In this document: positions 1 through 5,663 of the stretch, piece by piece | Numbering within the stretch: the stretch's first letter is position 1 | Layout: each line of letters starts with the position of its first letter | NCBI GenBank assembly: GCA_902803585.1 | Contig: CADCQO010000003.1 | Location: 1-6,233 of the forward strand | Reading direction: 5' to 3' | DNA: 6,233 nucleotides | Source: an uncultured Ruminococcus sp. | GTDB taxonomy: Bacteria; Bacillota; Clostridia; Oscillospirales; Acutalibacteraceae | Notes under the pieces: model-generated | Database searches by the model: none | Seen by the model: the letters and a program-made list of their open reading frames with translations, nothing else | What the model was told of the DNA's origin: nothing | Made by a program: the position numbers and the translations under genes

Positions 1-317
1 CCCTTGATATCCGGCATCTGGGAAGATTCTGCTTTAGAGGCTTCGGAACTGTGACGTGCGGAAGATTCTGAGGTATCCGTACTGACCAGAAGCGAAGATT
101 CCACAACAACCGCTTTGTCGGTATTTTTTTTGCTGCCCTTATCCCGCAGCAGGAAGAACCATATACCCAAAAGAACGGCTGCTAAAACCAGAAACACGGC
201 AAGAATCAGGAATAGGATTTTGACTTTGTTATAACGGTTACGGTTTCCCCGATAACTGCCCGAACGATACGAACGAGAACCCGAAGAAGTGTAGCCGAAG
301 GAAGATCTTCTGCTCAT
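1..317 (-). CDS. Unidentified single-pass membrane protein, N-terminal part (cut by window edge)
   Basis: An open frame runs from ATG at 317-315 to the left edge without a stop, giving 105 complete codons. Residues 1-31 are rich in Ser, Arg, Tyr and Gly (it begins MSRRSSFGYTSSGSRSYR) and should be cytoplasmic. Residues 32-57 form one clear hydrophobic helix (VKILFLILAVFLVLAAVLLGIW), followed by RDKGSKK. Residues 70-100 are a Ser/Glu-rich linker with three ESS triplets. The layout suggests a membrane-anchored protein with an extracytoplasmic domain beyond the window, such as a cell-wall or peptidase-type domain, but that domain is not visible and I do not name a function. The start is supported by AGAGGG shortly upstream and by a promoter at 388-360. 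It is divergent from leuC. The codons at 131-124 contain eight consecutive A residues. Confidence 0.8.
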   Translation of the reverse strand, partial: MSRRSSFGYTSSGSRSYRSGSYRGNRNRYNKVKILFLILAVFLVLAAVLLGIWFFLLRDKGSKKNTDKAVVVESSLLVSTDTSESSARHSSEASKAESSQMPDIK

Positions 318-344
318 TGATGTCCCTCTTTCAATACATACATA

Positions 345-361
345 TAACCGGTTACTATCAG
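345..361 (+). repeat. TAACCGGTTACTATCAG motif, copy 1
   Basis: The first 10 bases are a perfect palindrome, TAACCGGTTA. The copy overlaps the end of the minus-strand -10 box and its expected start site, a position suited to a repressor. A near-identical copy, lacking one C, lies at 460-475. Confidence 0.35.
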
Positions 362-388
362 TATAAAGCATTTTCCCCAAAAAAACAA
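360..388 (-). promoter_or_regulatory. Sigma-A type promoter for the minus-strand membrane protein
   Basis: On the minus strand TTGTTT (388-383) is followed by exactly 17 bases and then TATACT (365-360). Transcription would begin near 353, giving a leader of about 35 nt before the ATG at 317. The expected start site falls in the perfect palindrome TAACCGGTTA (345-354), which could act as an operator. Confidence 0.6.
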
Positions 389-459
389 CCTCATAAAGGC
401 ACAAATTTGACCCGTATTCTAAAACAATATTTATAGGTAATATCAATGTCATGATCGCC

Positions 460-475
460 TAACGGTTACTTTCAG
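460..475 (+). repeat. TAACGGTTACTTTCAG motif, copy 2
   Basis: This copy matches copy 1 (345-361) apart from one missing C and one A/T change. It lies between the two divergent promoters and about 105 bp upstream of the leuC -10. The core TAACGGTTAC also occurs at 232-241 inside the divergent gene, where it is coding sequence and may be chance. Confidence 0.3.
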
Positions 476-579
476 ACTATTTTTGACACCGAGAAGGGTG
501 AATTATGACATTAAAGGGGGATTTTTTGGCAAATCCGCACTAAAAAGCCGTTAATTTTTTGGTTTATGCACAAGAATGC

Positions 580-608
580 TTGATTCCTGCGAAAAACTCC
601 GCTATAAT
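580..608 (+). promoter_or_regulatory. Sigma-A type promoter for leuCD
   Basis: TTGATT (580-585), a 17-base spacer and a perfect TATAAT (603-608). Transcription should start near 614-616, giving a 5' leader of about 67 nt. This leader is too short for a T-box or a classical leucine attenuator. The promoter also shows that an in-frame upstream TTG at 559 cannot be the leuC start on this transcript. Confidence 0.8.
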
Positions 609-665
609 AGGTAACAGCAGTTTGTCGGCTCTGTCCGCACAAACCATATGCAGGGAACAAAATCT

Positions 666-673
666 GAAGGAGG
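666..673 (+). promoter_or_regulatory. leuC ribosome binding site
   Basis: GAAGGAGG is a near-perfect Shine-Dalgarno sequence, 8 nt before the ATG at 682. It fixes the leuC start there rather than at the TTG 41 codons upstream in the same frame. Confidence 0.85.
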
Positions 674-681
674 TTCATTCT

Positions 682-1956
682 ATGGGAATGACAATGTCAC
701 AAAAAATTCTCGCTGCTCATGCGGGACTGGCATCGGTCAAGGCAGGTCAGCTGATTGAAGCAAAGCTCGATATGGTACTCGGCAACGATATTACCTCACC
801 TGTTGCGATCAATGTCTTTAACGAGGGAAAGGCGACCGCTGTTTTCGATAAAAACAAAATCGCCATGGTCATGGATCACTTTACCCCCAACAAGGATATC
901 AAGGCCGCTGAACAGTGCAAGCAGGTACGCGAATTTGCTGACCGCTACGATATCCGCAATTTCTTCGATGTAGCACAAATGGGCATCGAACATTCACTGC
1001 TGCCCGAAAAAGGTCTGGTAGGCCCCGGCACCCTCTGTATCGGTGCAGACTCCCATACCTGTACTTACGGCGCACTGGGGGCTTTCTCTACGGGTGTCGG
1101 CTCTACTGATATGGCGGCAGGCATGATCAGCGGCAAGACATGGTTCAAAGTGCCTTCCGCTATCAAATTTAACCTGATTAACCAGCCCGCTCCCTATATC
1201 AGCGGTAAGGATATTATCCTGCATATCATCGGCATGATTGGTGTAGACGGCGCACTTTACCGCTCTATGGAATTCTTCGGGGACGGTCTGCAGTATCTTT
1301 CCATTGACGACAGACTCTGTATTGCGAATATGGCCATCGAAGCTGGTGCGAAAAACGGTATTTTCCCCGTAGATGATATTACACGGGCTTACATCAAAGA
1401 CCGTTTTCAGGGTGAACCTGTTGAGTATACCGCTGATGAAGACGCTGTTTATGATGAAGAATATACAATCGACCTTTCGGCGCTTCGTCCGACAGTTGCT
1501 TTTCCGCATCTGCCTGAAAATGCCCGCACCGTTGACACCATCGGTGAAACAGAGATCAAAATTGATCAGGCTGTCATCGGTTCCTGCACGAACGGCCGTA
1601 TCTCCGACCTGAGAGCGGCGGCTGATATGCTGCGCGGCAGAAAGGTTGCCAAGGGCGTACGCTGCATTATCATTCCCAGTACACAGAGTGTTTATCTGCA
1701 GGCAATGCACGAGGGCTTGTTCGATATCTTTATCGAAGCAGGCGCTGTTGTTTCCACGCCGACCTGCGGCCCCTGTCTGGGCGGACATATGGGTATTCTG
1801 GCAAAGGGAGAACGTGCCGTTTCCACCACTAACCGTAACTTTGTCGGCCGTATGGGTCATGTAGAATCAGAGGTCTATCTTGCCAGTCCCGCTGTTGCTG
1901 CTGCCAGCGCTGTCACCGGCTACATCACCGACCCCGCAAAACTGGCTGCTGAATAA
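682..1956 (+). CDS. leuC: 3-isopropylmalate dehydratase, large subunit
   Basis: With LeuD this protein forms isopropylmalate isomerase, which converts 2-isopropylmalate to 3-isopropylmalate through a [4Fe-4S] cluster in leucine biosynthesis; it is cytoplasmic. The product has 424 residues and starts MGMTMSQKILAAHAG, a typical beginning for this family. Aconitase-family signatures are intact: DHFTP at residues 65-69, GADSHTCTYGALGAFSTG from residue 121, SCTNGR around Cys302, and CGPCLGGHMG from Cys362. Cys302, Cys362 and Cys365 are the expected cluster ligands. The length matches the compact clostridial/archaeal-like group rather than the longer E. coli form of about 466 residues. That group includes homoaconitase-like relatives, but pairing with a matching leuD makes LeuC by far the likeliest call. 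It is read from the promoter at 580-608, and leuD follows after a 159-nt spacer. Confidence 0.96.
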   Translation: MGMTMSQKILAAHAGLASVKAGQLIEAKLDMVLGNDITSPVAINVFNEGKATAVFDKNKIAMVMDHFTPNKDIKAAEQCKQVREFADRYDIRNFFDVAQMGIEHSLLPEKGLVGPGTLCIGADSHTCTYGALGAFSTGVGSTDMAAGMISGKTWFKVPSAIKFNLINQPAPYISGKDIILHIIGMIGVDGALYRSMEFFGDGLQYLSIDDRLCIANMAIEAGAKNGIFPVDDITRAYIKDRFQGEPVEYTADEDAVYDEEYTIDLSALRPTVAFPHLPENARTVDTIGETEIKIDQAVIGSCTNGRISDLRAAADMLRGRKVAKGVRCIIIPSTQSVYLQAMHEGLFDIFIEAGAVVSTPTCGPCLGGHMGILAKGERAVSTTNRNFVGRMGHVESEVYLASPAVAAASAVTGYITDPAKLAAE

Positions 1957-2115
1957 TCATCAGCACCGCTGTTCACTTTTAAAAAAAGCGCCCGCCTCTA
2001 TGGGCGGTGAACACTTCACGGCCATATACTTCCGTTCCGCTCTGCTCTTCCGGCGAGTGGAACAGATGACGGTCTTCCGGAAAACATTCTTCATCAACAC
2101 GAAAGGAGTTTTGAT
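1957..2115 (+). other. Long structured leuC-leuD intercistronic spacer
   Basis: The two subunit genes are 159 nt apart, although most leuC-leuD pairs are close or overlapping. The spacer can fold twice. A 7-bp stem, TGTTCAC (1970-1976) with GTGAACA (2007-2013), encloses a GC-rich hairpin, CCGCC (1992-1996) with GGCGG (2003-2007); both helices claim base 2007, so one must give up a pair. A second 8-bp stem, GTTCCGCT (2034-2041) with AGTGGAAC (2056-2063), includes one G-U pair. Neither has a U-tract on the plus strand, so they should not terminate leuC transcription. The leuD ribosome site lies at 2102-2108, outside both structures. A role in RNA processing, stability or subunit ratio is inference. 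Confidence 0.5.
1981..2006 (-). terminator. Possible minus-strand intrinsic terminator inside the leuC-leuD spacer
   Basis: Read on the minus strand, CGCCC (2006-2002) and GGGCG (1993-1989) form a GC-only stem with an 8-nt loop, followed after one base by seven T residues (1987-1981). This is the shape of a short Rho-independent terminator, but no minus-strand gene ends here. It could stop antisense transcription entering leuC, or be coincidental. Confidence 0.3.
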
Positions 2116-2598
2116 ATGAAAGCACAGGGTCTTGTTCATAAATACGGCGATAACGTCGACACTGATGTTATCATTCCCGCCAGATATCTGAATACCAGCT
2201 CTCATCAGGAGTTAGCACAACATTGTATGGAGGATATCGACAGCAGTTTCACCAAAAATGTCAAAGCCGGCGATATCATGGTTGCGGAAAAGAATTTCGG
2301 CTGCGGTTCTTCCAGACAACACGCTCCCATTGCTATCAAGGCATCCGGCATCAGCTGCGTGATCGCTTCCACCTTTGCCCGCATCTTCTACAGAAACGCT
2401 ATCAATATCGGTCTGCCGATTCTTGAATGTGAAGCGGCTTCCAAAGAAATCAAAAACGGCGATGAGGTAGCCGTTGACTTTGATACCGGCGTTATCACCG
2501 ATATCACCACCGGCAAAACCTATCAGGCTGAACCGTTCCCCCCCTTCATTCAGGAAATCATCGCTGACGGCGGTCTTATCAGACACGTCACAAAATAA
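2116..2598 (+). CDS. leuD: 3-isopropylmalate dehydratase, small subunit
   Basis: This is the swivelling small subunit that completes the isopropylmalate isomerase active site with LeuC. The product has 160 residues, normal for the compact clostridial family and shorter than E. coli LeuD (about 201). Family signatures are DNVDTDVIIPARYLNT at roughly residues 12-27, where the YLNT loop is in the substrate-recognition region; NFGCGSSRQHAP around residues 60-70; and ARIFYRNAINIGLPILE. Residue 68 is Gln where the family motif usually reads SSREHAP. AAAGGAG (2102-2108) lies 7 nt before the ATG and sets the start. The gene shares the leuC transcript and ends ahead of a strong terminator at 2651. The YLNT loop looks like that of typical clostridial LeuD from memory; a related hydro-lyase specificity cannot be fully excluded from sequence alone. 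Confidence 0.95.
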   Translation: MKAQGLVHKYGDNVDTDVIIPARYLNTSSHQELAQHCMEDIDSSFTKNVKAGDIMVAEKNFGCGSSRQHAPIAIKASGISCVIASTFARIFYRNAINIGLPILECEAASKEIKNGDEVAVDFDTGVITDITTGKTYQAEPFPPFIQEIIADGGLIRHVTK

Positions 2599-2610
2599 CC
2601 TGAAAAAGCA

Positions 2611-2631
2611 GGACAGACGGCAGTGCTGTCC
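2611..2631 (+). other. Small hairpin after leuD
   Basis: GGACAG (2611-2616) pairs perfectly with CTGTCC (2626-2631) around a 9-nt loop, 12 nt after the leuD stop. It is followed by ATTCCTC rather than a U-tract, so it is probably not a terminator itself. It may stabilise the 3' end of the mRNA. Confidence 0.3.
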
Positions 2632-2647
2632 ATTCCTCAGACCATAC

Positions 2648-2694
2648 AAAAAGACCGTACTCTCCGATCAGCAGGGAGTACGGTCTTGTTTGTT
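2648..2694. terminator. Bidirectional intrinsic terminator between leuD and the convergent lipoprotein gene
   Basis: A perfect 12-bp stem, AAGACCGTACTC (2651-2662) with GAGTACGGTCTT (2676-2687), has a 13-nt loop. On the plus strand the stem runs into TTGTTTGTT and ends the leuCD transcript. On the minus strand it runs into TTTTT (2652-2648), about 75 nt after the lipoprotein gene's stop, and should end that transcript too. Confidence 0.85.
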
Positions 2695-2725
2695 ATGGTT
2701 CTGCGTTCTCAGGCGGAATGCCGGA

Positions 2726-3826
2726 TCACTTCTGACTCAGAAGAATATGAACGGTACGCATGACGTCGTACTTGTAGACACAGGCATCATTACGGGTACA
2801 TTCGAGCTTGTCGGCTTCGTCCTTGAGATACTGGTTAAATTCCTCAGACTTCATGTTTTTGAGAATGTCTTCACGGGAAATGATCTCGGTTTCGTTATCA
2901 GAGGTTTCATCATTGGCACCCTTGATCTTGCCGACTTTATCTTTAATCTTGAAGCGATAGATGAGATAGAGCTTCTTGTCGATTTCCTTTGTAACGGCCT
3001 TGCCTTCTTCTGTTTCCAGAATAGCAGCATTCAGGTCGCCGGTTTCCATTTTGTCCTTTGCCATTGTTTCGTTGGTTTCCGGAACAGTTTCTGCTGAAAA
3101 ATCCGTCTTGTACTGTGTGGCAACATCAGCAGTTGTCTTTCCGTCGTTATTCAGCATAGCCGCATACTTTCTGAAATTGTTACGGTATTTTTCAAGTGTT
3201 TCAGCGTCCAGATCCACCTCATTGCCGCTGTCGTCCTTAGTGGTAAGGCTGCAGCTGATGTAGTAGTAGGACACATAGTTATCAACGAAATAAGCCTCCA
3301 GATCCTTGTCAGTTACTTCCTTTGTACCGTCCTTGCCGTAAATCTTGAGGAAAATTTCATCTTCCAGAAGCTGGGGCATCAGGTTTGCCCTGCAGTAGCT
3401 GTCCTCTGAAACGCCCAGTTTCTCAAACATTTCGGAATAATAGTTCTTGTAGAAGTAGGAATAGTAATATTTGCTGGCATCAAAGGTTTCATCAGATACT
3501 TTTGCACCCAGCTGTGCCGCAAGGGTTTCGGCTGTCAGGTAGCGAAGCACTTTATCCTTTGCCTCAGCATATGCCCAGTCCTTTGCGATTTTGCCTTCTA
3601 TTTCGTCTTTCTCAAAATCGATTGTTTCGAGTGTAGCTTTTTCATCGCCTTCCTGCATCTTGTTGATGGCACTGCTTACGCCGTCAAAGGTATAGCTGAT
3701 CCAGATACCGCTTGAAAGTGTGAAGTCACCGCTCTTGAAGCTCCATTTGGTACTGGCACAGCCCGCTGAACAAATCAGTGCCGCCGCACAAGCAACTGCT
3801 CCGACAGATTTCAGTATATTTTTCAT
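2726..3826 (-). CDS. Lipoprotein resembling a SurA/PrsA-type extracytoplasmic folding factor
   Basis: The 366-residue product starts MKNILKSVGAVACAAALICSAGC: a basic N-terminus, hydrophobic core and a lipobox-like SAGC with Cys23 as the likely lipidation site, so it should be anchored outside the membrane. Residues about 60-185 are helical and charged with a Tyr-rich patch (YYYSYFYKNYY, about 120-130), recalling SurA/PrsA N-terminal chaperone domains. A middle segment, from about YYYISCSLTT to LYLIYRFKIKD, follows the order of a parvulin domain but lacks a clear GGDLG-like core, so isomerase activity is doubtful. Four cysteines (145, 192, 343, 349) remain after the lipid Cys; 343 and 349 are close enough to form a disulfide. 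The start is uncertain: ATG at 3838, four codons earlier, is almost touching GAAGGG, while 3826 lies 13 nt from GAAGG. I prefer 3826 because of the MKN signal start. The family call is inference. Confidence 0.75.
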   Translation of the reverse strand: MKNILKSVGAVACAAALICSAGCASTKWSFKSGDFTLSSGIWISYTFDGVSSAINKMQEGDEKATLETIDFEKDEIEGKIAKDWAYAEAKDKVLRYLTAETLAAQLGAKVSDETFDASKYYYSYFYKNYYSEMFEKLGVSEDSYCRANLMPQLLEDEIFLKIYGKDGTKEVTDKDLEAYFVDNYVSYYYISCSLTTKDDSGNEVDLDAETLEKYRNNFRKYAAMLNNDGKTTADVATQYKTDFSAETVPETNETMAKDKMETGDLNAAILETEEGKAVTKEIDKKLYLIYRFKIKDKVGKIKGANDETSDNETEIISREDILKNMKSEEFNQYLKDEADKLECTRNDACVYKYDVMRTVHILLSQK

Positions 3827-3853
3827 AAAAACAGACATCCCTTCAGGTTATAG

Positions 3854-3881
3854 ATTATAGCATACAAGAGGTATTATACAA
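3854..3881 (-). promoter_or_regulatory. Possible second, overlapping promoter of the lipoprotein gene
   Basis: A second perfect TATAAT lies on the minus strand at 3859-3854, with TTGTAT (3881-3876) 16 bases upstream. Its -35 overlaps the -10 of the upstream promoter, so the two could not be used at the same moment. The -35 match is poor and it may be silent. Confidence 0.35.
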
Positions 3882-3901
3882 CAAAACCTGCAAAAAGTCC
3901 A
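3873..3901 (-). promoter_or_regulatory. Main promoter of the lipoprotein gene
   Basis: On the minus strand TGGACT (3901-3896), a 17-base spacer and a perfect TATAAT (3878-3873). Transcription would begin near 3866, leaving a leader of about 40 nt. Confidence 0.65.
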
Positions 3902-3944
3902 TACATTTTTTATCAGGAACATGAATTTTTGTCAAACATACGAC

Positions 3945-3972
3945 AAAAAAGGAACACCCCGAAAGGTGTCCC
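3945..3972 (-). terminator. Intrinsic terminator of the small membrane protein gene
   Basis: On the minus strand GGGACACC (3972-3965) pairs with GGTGTTCC (3958-3951), 8 bp with one G-U, around a 6-nt loop. Six T residues follow at 3950-3945. It lies about 28 nt after the stop of the gene ending at 4001 and separates it from the lipoprotein unit downstream. Confidence 0.8.
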
Positions 3973-4000
3973 CCGAAAAAATACACGATTTTACGGACAT

Positions 4001-4423
4001 TTACCACTGAATGCCGCCGCGCTTGTTGTAATAGCAGGTCATACAGCCGGAGAAGAAAATCAGGAATGTAAAGAGAACGATTCCCGCCAGACCAAGCACA
4101 AGTCCCCACGAAGCAAAGGAACCTCTCGACTTTCCCTCACTCAGATTTTTACTTCCTACAATCAGGGAAACGATCACACCGCCGACCGAAAAAACCAGAG
4201 AAACAATCACCATGATTAATCCGTAAATGTAGGTAGCGTTACCTCCGACGATTGCAGAAACAATTGCCAGACAAAGACCAACCGCACTGCACGTACACCC
4301 AAGGATACCCGCCATTTCCCTGTCAAAAAACTTCCGTTTGGGCGGCTGCACTGCATAGGGCGGATAAGCCACCGGCGGCTGAGGAGGAGCGGGCTGCTGA
4401 TAAGGATTCTGGTTATTCATCAT
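4001..4423 (-). CDS. Small three-helix membrane protein with Pro-rich N-terminus (DUF4190-like)
   Basis: The product has 140 residues. Residues 1-28 are rich in Pro, Gln and Tyr (NQNPYQQPAPPQPPVAYPPY), and KRK at 29-31 precedes the first helix. Predicted membrane segments are about 38-60, 66-89 and 104-128. The loop between segments 2 and 3 (SKNLSEGKSR) is basic, so the N-terminus and this loop should be cytoplasmic and the short C-terminus outside. Helices 1 and 3 are Gly-rich and start after a short polar segment, as in DUF4190-like proteins with Pro-rich N-termini; that likeness is by eye. Cys43, 45 and 51 lie in helix 1, and Cys127 and 130 at the end of helix 3. AAAGGA (4436-4431) is 7 nt before the ATG at 4423, supporting this start. 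Function is unknown. It is a single-gene unit with its own promoter and terminator. Confidence 0.8.
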   Translation of the reverse strand: MMNNQNPYQQPAPPQPPVAYPPYAVQPPKRKFFDREMAGILGCTCSAVGLCLAIVSAIVGGNATYIYGLIMVIVSLVFSVGGVIVSLIVGSKNLSEGKSRGSFASWGLVLGLAGIVLFTFLIFFSGCMTCYYNKRGGIQW

Positions 4424-4470
4424 TTTTCATTCCTTTCATTCAGAAAATAGGGACAGATTCTTCTACCATT

Positions 4471-4499
4471 ATTTTATCACATCTGGTTCATTCTGTCAA
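4471..4499 (-). promoter_or_regulatory. Strong promoter of the small membrane protein gene
   Basis: On the minus strand a perfect TTGACA (4499-4494), a 17-base spacer and TAAAAT (4476-4471). A TG one base before the -10 makes it an extended -10 promoter. The leader to the ATG at 4423 is about 40 nt. It is divergent from the prmA promoter at 4580-4608. Confidence 0.8.
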
Positions 4500-4579
4500 T
4501 TTCTTTTCCCGCTTCACACAAAAATTCACAAGCCGGAACGATCTGCTGTACATCAGCTTTCTATTTCTTTGTATGGGGC

Positions 4580-4608
4580 TTGTTTTTTGGGACGGTGTAG
4601 CTTATAAT
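4580..4608 (+). promoter_or_regulatory. Promoter of prmA
   Basis: TTGTTT (4580-4585), a 17-base spacer and a perfect TATAAT (4603-4608). Transcription would begin near 4615, giving a leader of about 30 nt with no room for a riboswitch. Confidence 0.75.
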
Positions 4609-4644
4609 GGTAGAGATATCATCTAAAAAGAAAGGGGAAAAAGT

Positions 4645-5565
4645 ATGGACTGGACAGAAATTGTGGTAGAGGTAAACACGGAGGATATCGACACAGCAGA
4701 AAATATTGCTCAGATGACAGTACCGTACGGTATCTATATCGAAGATTATTCTATGCTGGAGCAGGAGGTTCTCGAAATCGCCAACATCGACCTCATCGAC
4801 GAGGCACTTTTACAGCAGGACAGAACCAAAGGCAAAATTCATGTTTATATCAGTCCGGAAGACAATCCCGCCGAAGCCATCGCATTTTTGAAAGAACGTC
4901 TTGAAGCGGAAAATATTCCTTACTGCATTGTATCCGATACCTGCGATGTAGAAGGCTGTCTGGAAAACTGGAAGAAGTATTTTCACCCGATGCCGATCGG
5001 CAAAAGACTGCTGATCCGTCCTGTATGGCGTGAAGATTATGACCCGCAGGGACGCATTGTCCTGCATCTGGAGCCGGGCGTCGCTTTCGGAACAGGCGCA
5101 CACGAAACGACCCGCCTTTGTCTGGAAGCATTGGAGGAATACACCACTGAGGGTGCAAAGATGCTTGATGTCGGCTGCGGCAGCGGTATTTTATCGGTAG
5201 CAGGATTATTGCTGGGAGCAGAAAGCGCTGTCGGTATTGATATTGATGAGCTGGCAGTAAAGGCCTCTGTCGAAAATGCACAGCGCAACGGCGTGGCAGA
5301 ACGCTACACGGGCATTCACGGCAATCTGACCGACAAGGTAACCGGAAAATACGATATCATTACAGCGAATATCGTCGCTGATGCCATTATTATGCTTTCA
5401 GGAGATATCGAACGGTTCATGGACGACAAAACGATCTATATCATGAGCGGCATCATTGATACCCGTCTGGACGATGTTTTGTCAGCACTGCCGGCATCGT
5501 TGGAAATCATTCGTCAGTATGAGGATAAGGGCTGGATATGCCTTGTTGCAAGGAAAAAAGCCTGA
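4645..5565 (+). CDS. prmA: Ribosomal protein L11 methyltransferase
   Basis: PrmA is a cytoplasmic enzyme that uses S-adenosylmethionine to trimethylate several amino groups of ribosomal protein L11. The product has 306 residues, normal for Gram-positive PrmA. Residues 1 to about 120 (MDWTEIVVEVNTEDID...) are the L11-recognition domain, containing ENWKKYFHP in its later part. The family motif PGVAFGTGAHETT spans residues 144-156. The SAM-binding motif LDVGCGSGILS starts at residue 174, the acidic residues of GIDID (197-201) follow the second strand, and TANIVAD at 240-246 is the PrmA version of the catalytic-loop motif. All key motifs are intact. AAAGGGG (4631-4637) lies 7 nt before the ATG. 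The next gene starts 98 nt downstream on the same strand with no good terminator between them, so readthrough is likely. Confidence 0.95.
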   Translation: MDWTEIVVEVNTEDIDTAENIAQMTVPYGIYIEDYSMLEQEVLEIANIDLIDEALLQQDRTKGKIHVYISPEDNPAEAIAFLKERLEAENIPYCIVSDTCDVEGCLENWKKYFHPMPIGKRLLIRPVWREDYDPQGRIVLHLEPGVAFGTGAHETTRLCLEALEEYTTEGAKMLDVGCGSGILSVAGLLLGAESAVGIDIDELAVKASVENAQRNGVAERYTGIHGNLTDKVTGKYDIITANIVADAIIMLSGDIERFMDDKTIYIMSGIIDTRLDDVLSALPASLEIIRQYEDKGWICLVARKKA

Positions 5566-5588
5566 TATTATTCTTTTGTGGAATAATA
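5566..5588 (+). other. AU-rich hairpin directly after prmA
   Basis: TATTATTC (5566-5573) pairs perfectly with GAATAATA (5581-5588) around a 7-nt loop, starting at the base after the prmA stop. It has no GC-rich core and no clear U-tract, so it is at most a weak terminator or an mRNA-stability element. Confidence 0.3.
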
Positions 5589-5601
5589 ATTCTCTGCGGA
5601 G

Positions 5602-5610
5602 TGATACAAT
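5602..5610 (+). promoter_or_regulatory. Possible extended -10 promoter for the acidic-tail membrane protein
   Basis: TGATACAAT combines the extended TGn with TACAAT at 5605-5610. No good -35 lies 16-18 bases upstream (AATAAT at 17). It would give a leader of about 48 nt to the ATG at 5664 and could let this gene be expressed independently of prmA. Confidence 0.4.
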
Positions 5611-5663
5611 AGAAATGTTCTGCTGTGTACGGCAGAAGATGCTCAAAAGAGAGGATAATCAAC

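Larger units (their letters stand above)
318..579. other. Divergent intergenic region between the membrane protein and leuC
   Basis: This 262-bp AT-rich stretch holds no convincing gene. It contains the minus-strand promoter (360-388) and two near-copies of a TAAC(C)GGTTACTNTCAG motif. There is a perfect TTGACA at 483-488 whose best -10 (TATGAC, 504-509) is only 15 bp away, so it is a weak plus-strand promoter at best. A 6-bp hairpin, GGATTT/AAATCC (519-536), has no U-tract. A 12-codon open frame (505-543) follows AAGGGTG but has only two Leu codons. No T-box consensus (AGGGTGG followed by ACCGCG) is present. Confidence 0.5.

Noticed and set aside
505..543. 12-codon open frame upstream of leuC as a leucine leader peptide
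   Set aside because: It has only two Leu codons, not consecutive, lies upstream of the strong leuC promoter, and is not followed by an attenuator with a U-tract.
559..681. In-frame TTG extension of leuC adding 41 residues
   Set aside because: It starts upstream of the -35 box of the predicted promoter, has no homology-like start, and a strong GAAGGAGG site plus the typical MGMTM start occur at 682.
994..1860. Long minus-strand open frame (288 codons) opposite leuC
   Set aside because: It lies wholly within leuC, shows no recognisable domain and is a codon-bias shadow of a clearly real gene.
2000..2119. 39-codon open frame in the spacer whose stop overlaps the leuD ATG (ATGA)
   Set aside because: No ribosome binding site precedes its ATG, which sits in the loop of a hairpin, and the overlap is a two-base coincidence; leuD has its own good Shine-Dalgarno sequence.
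4540..4565. GCTG/CAGC hairpin followed by a T-rich stretch upstream of prmA
   Set aside because: The stem is only 4 bp and no plus-strand gene ends before it, so a terminator call is not supported.
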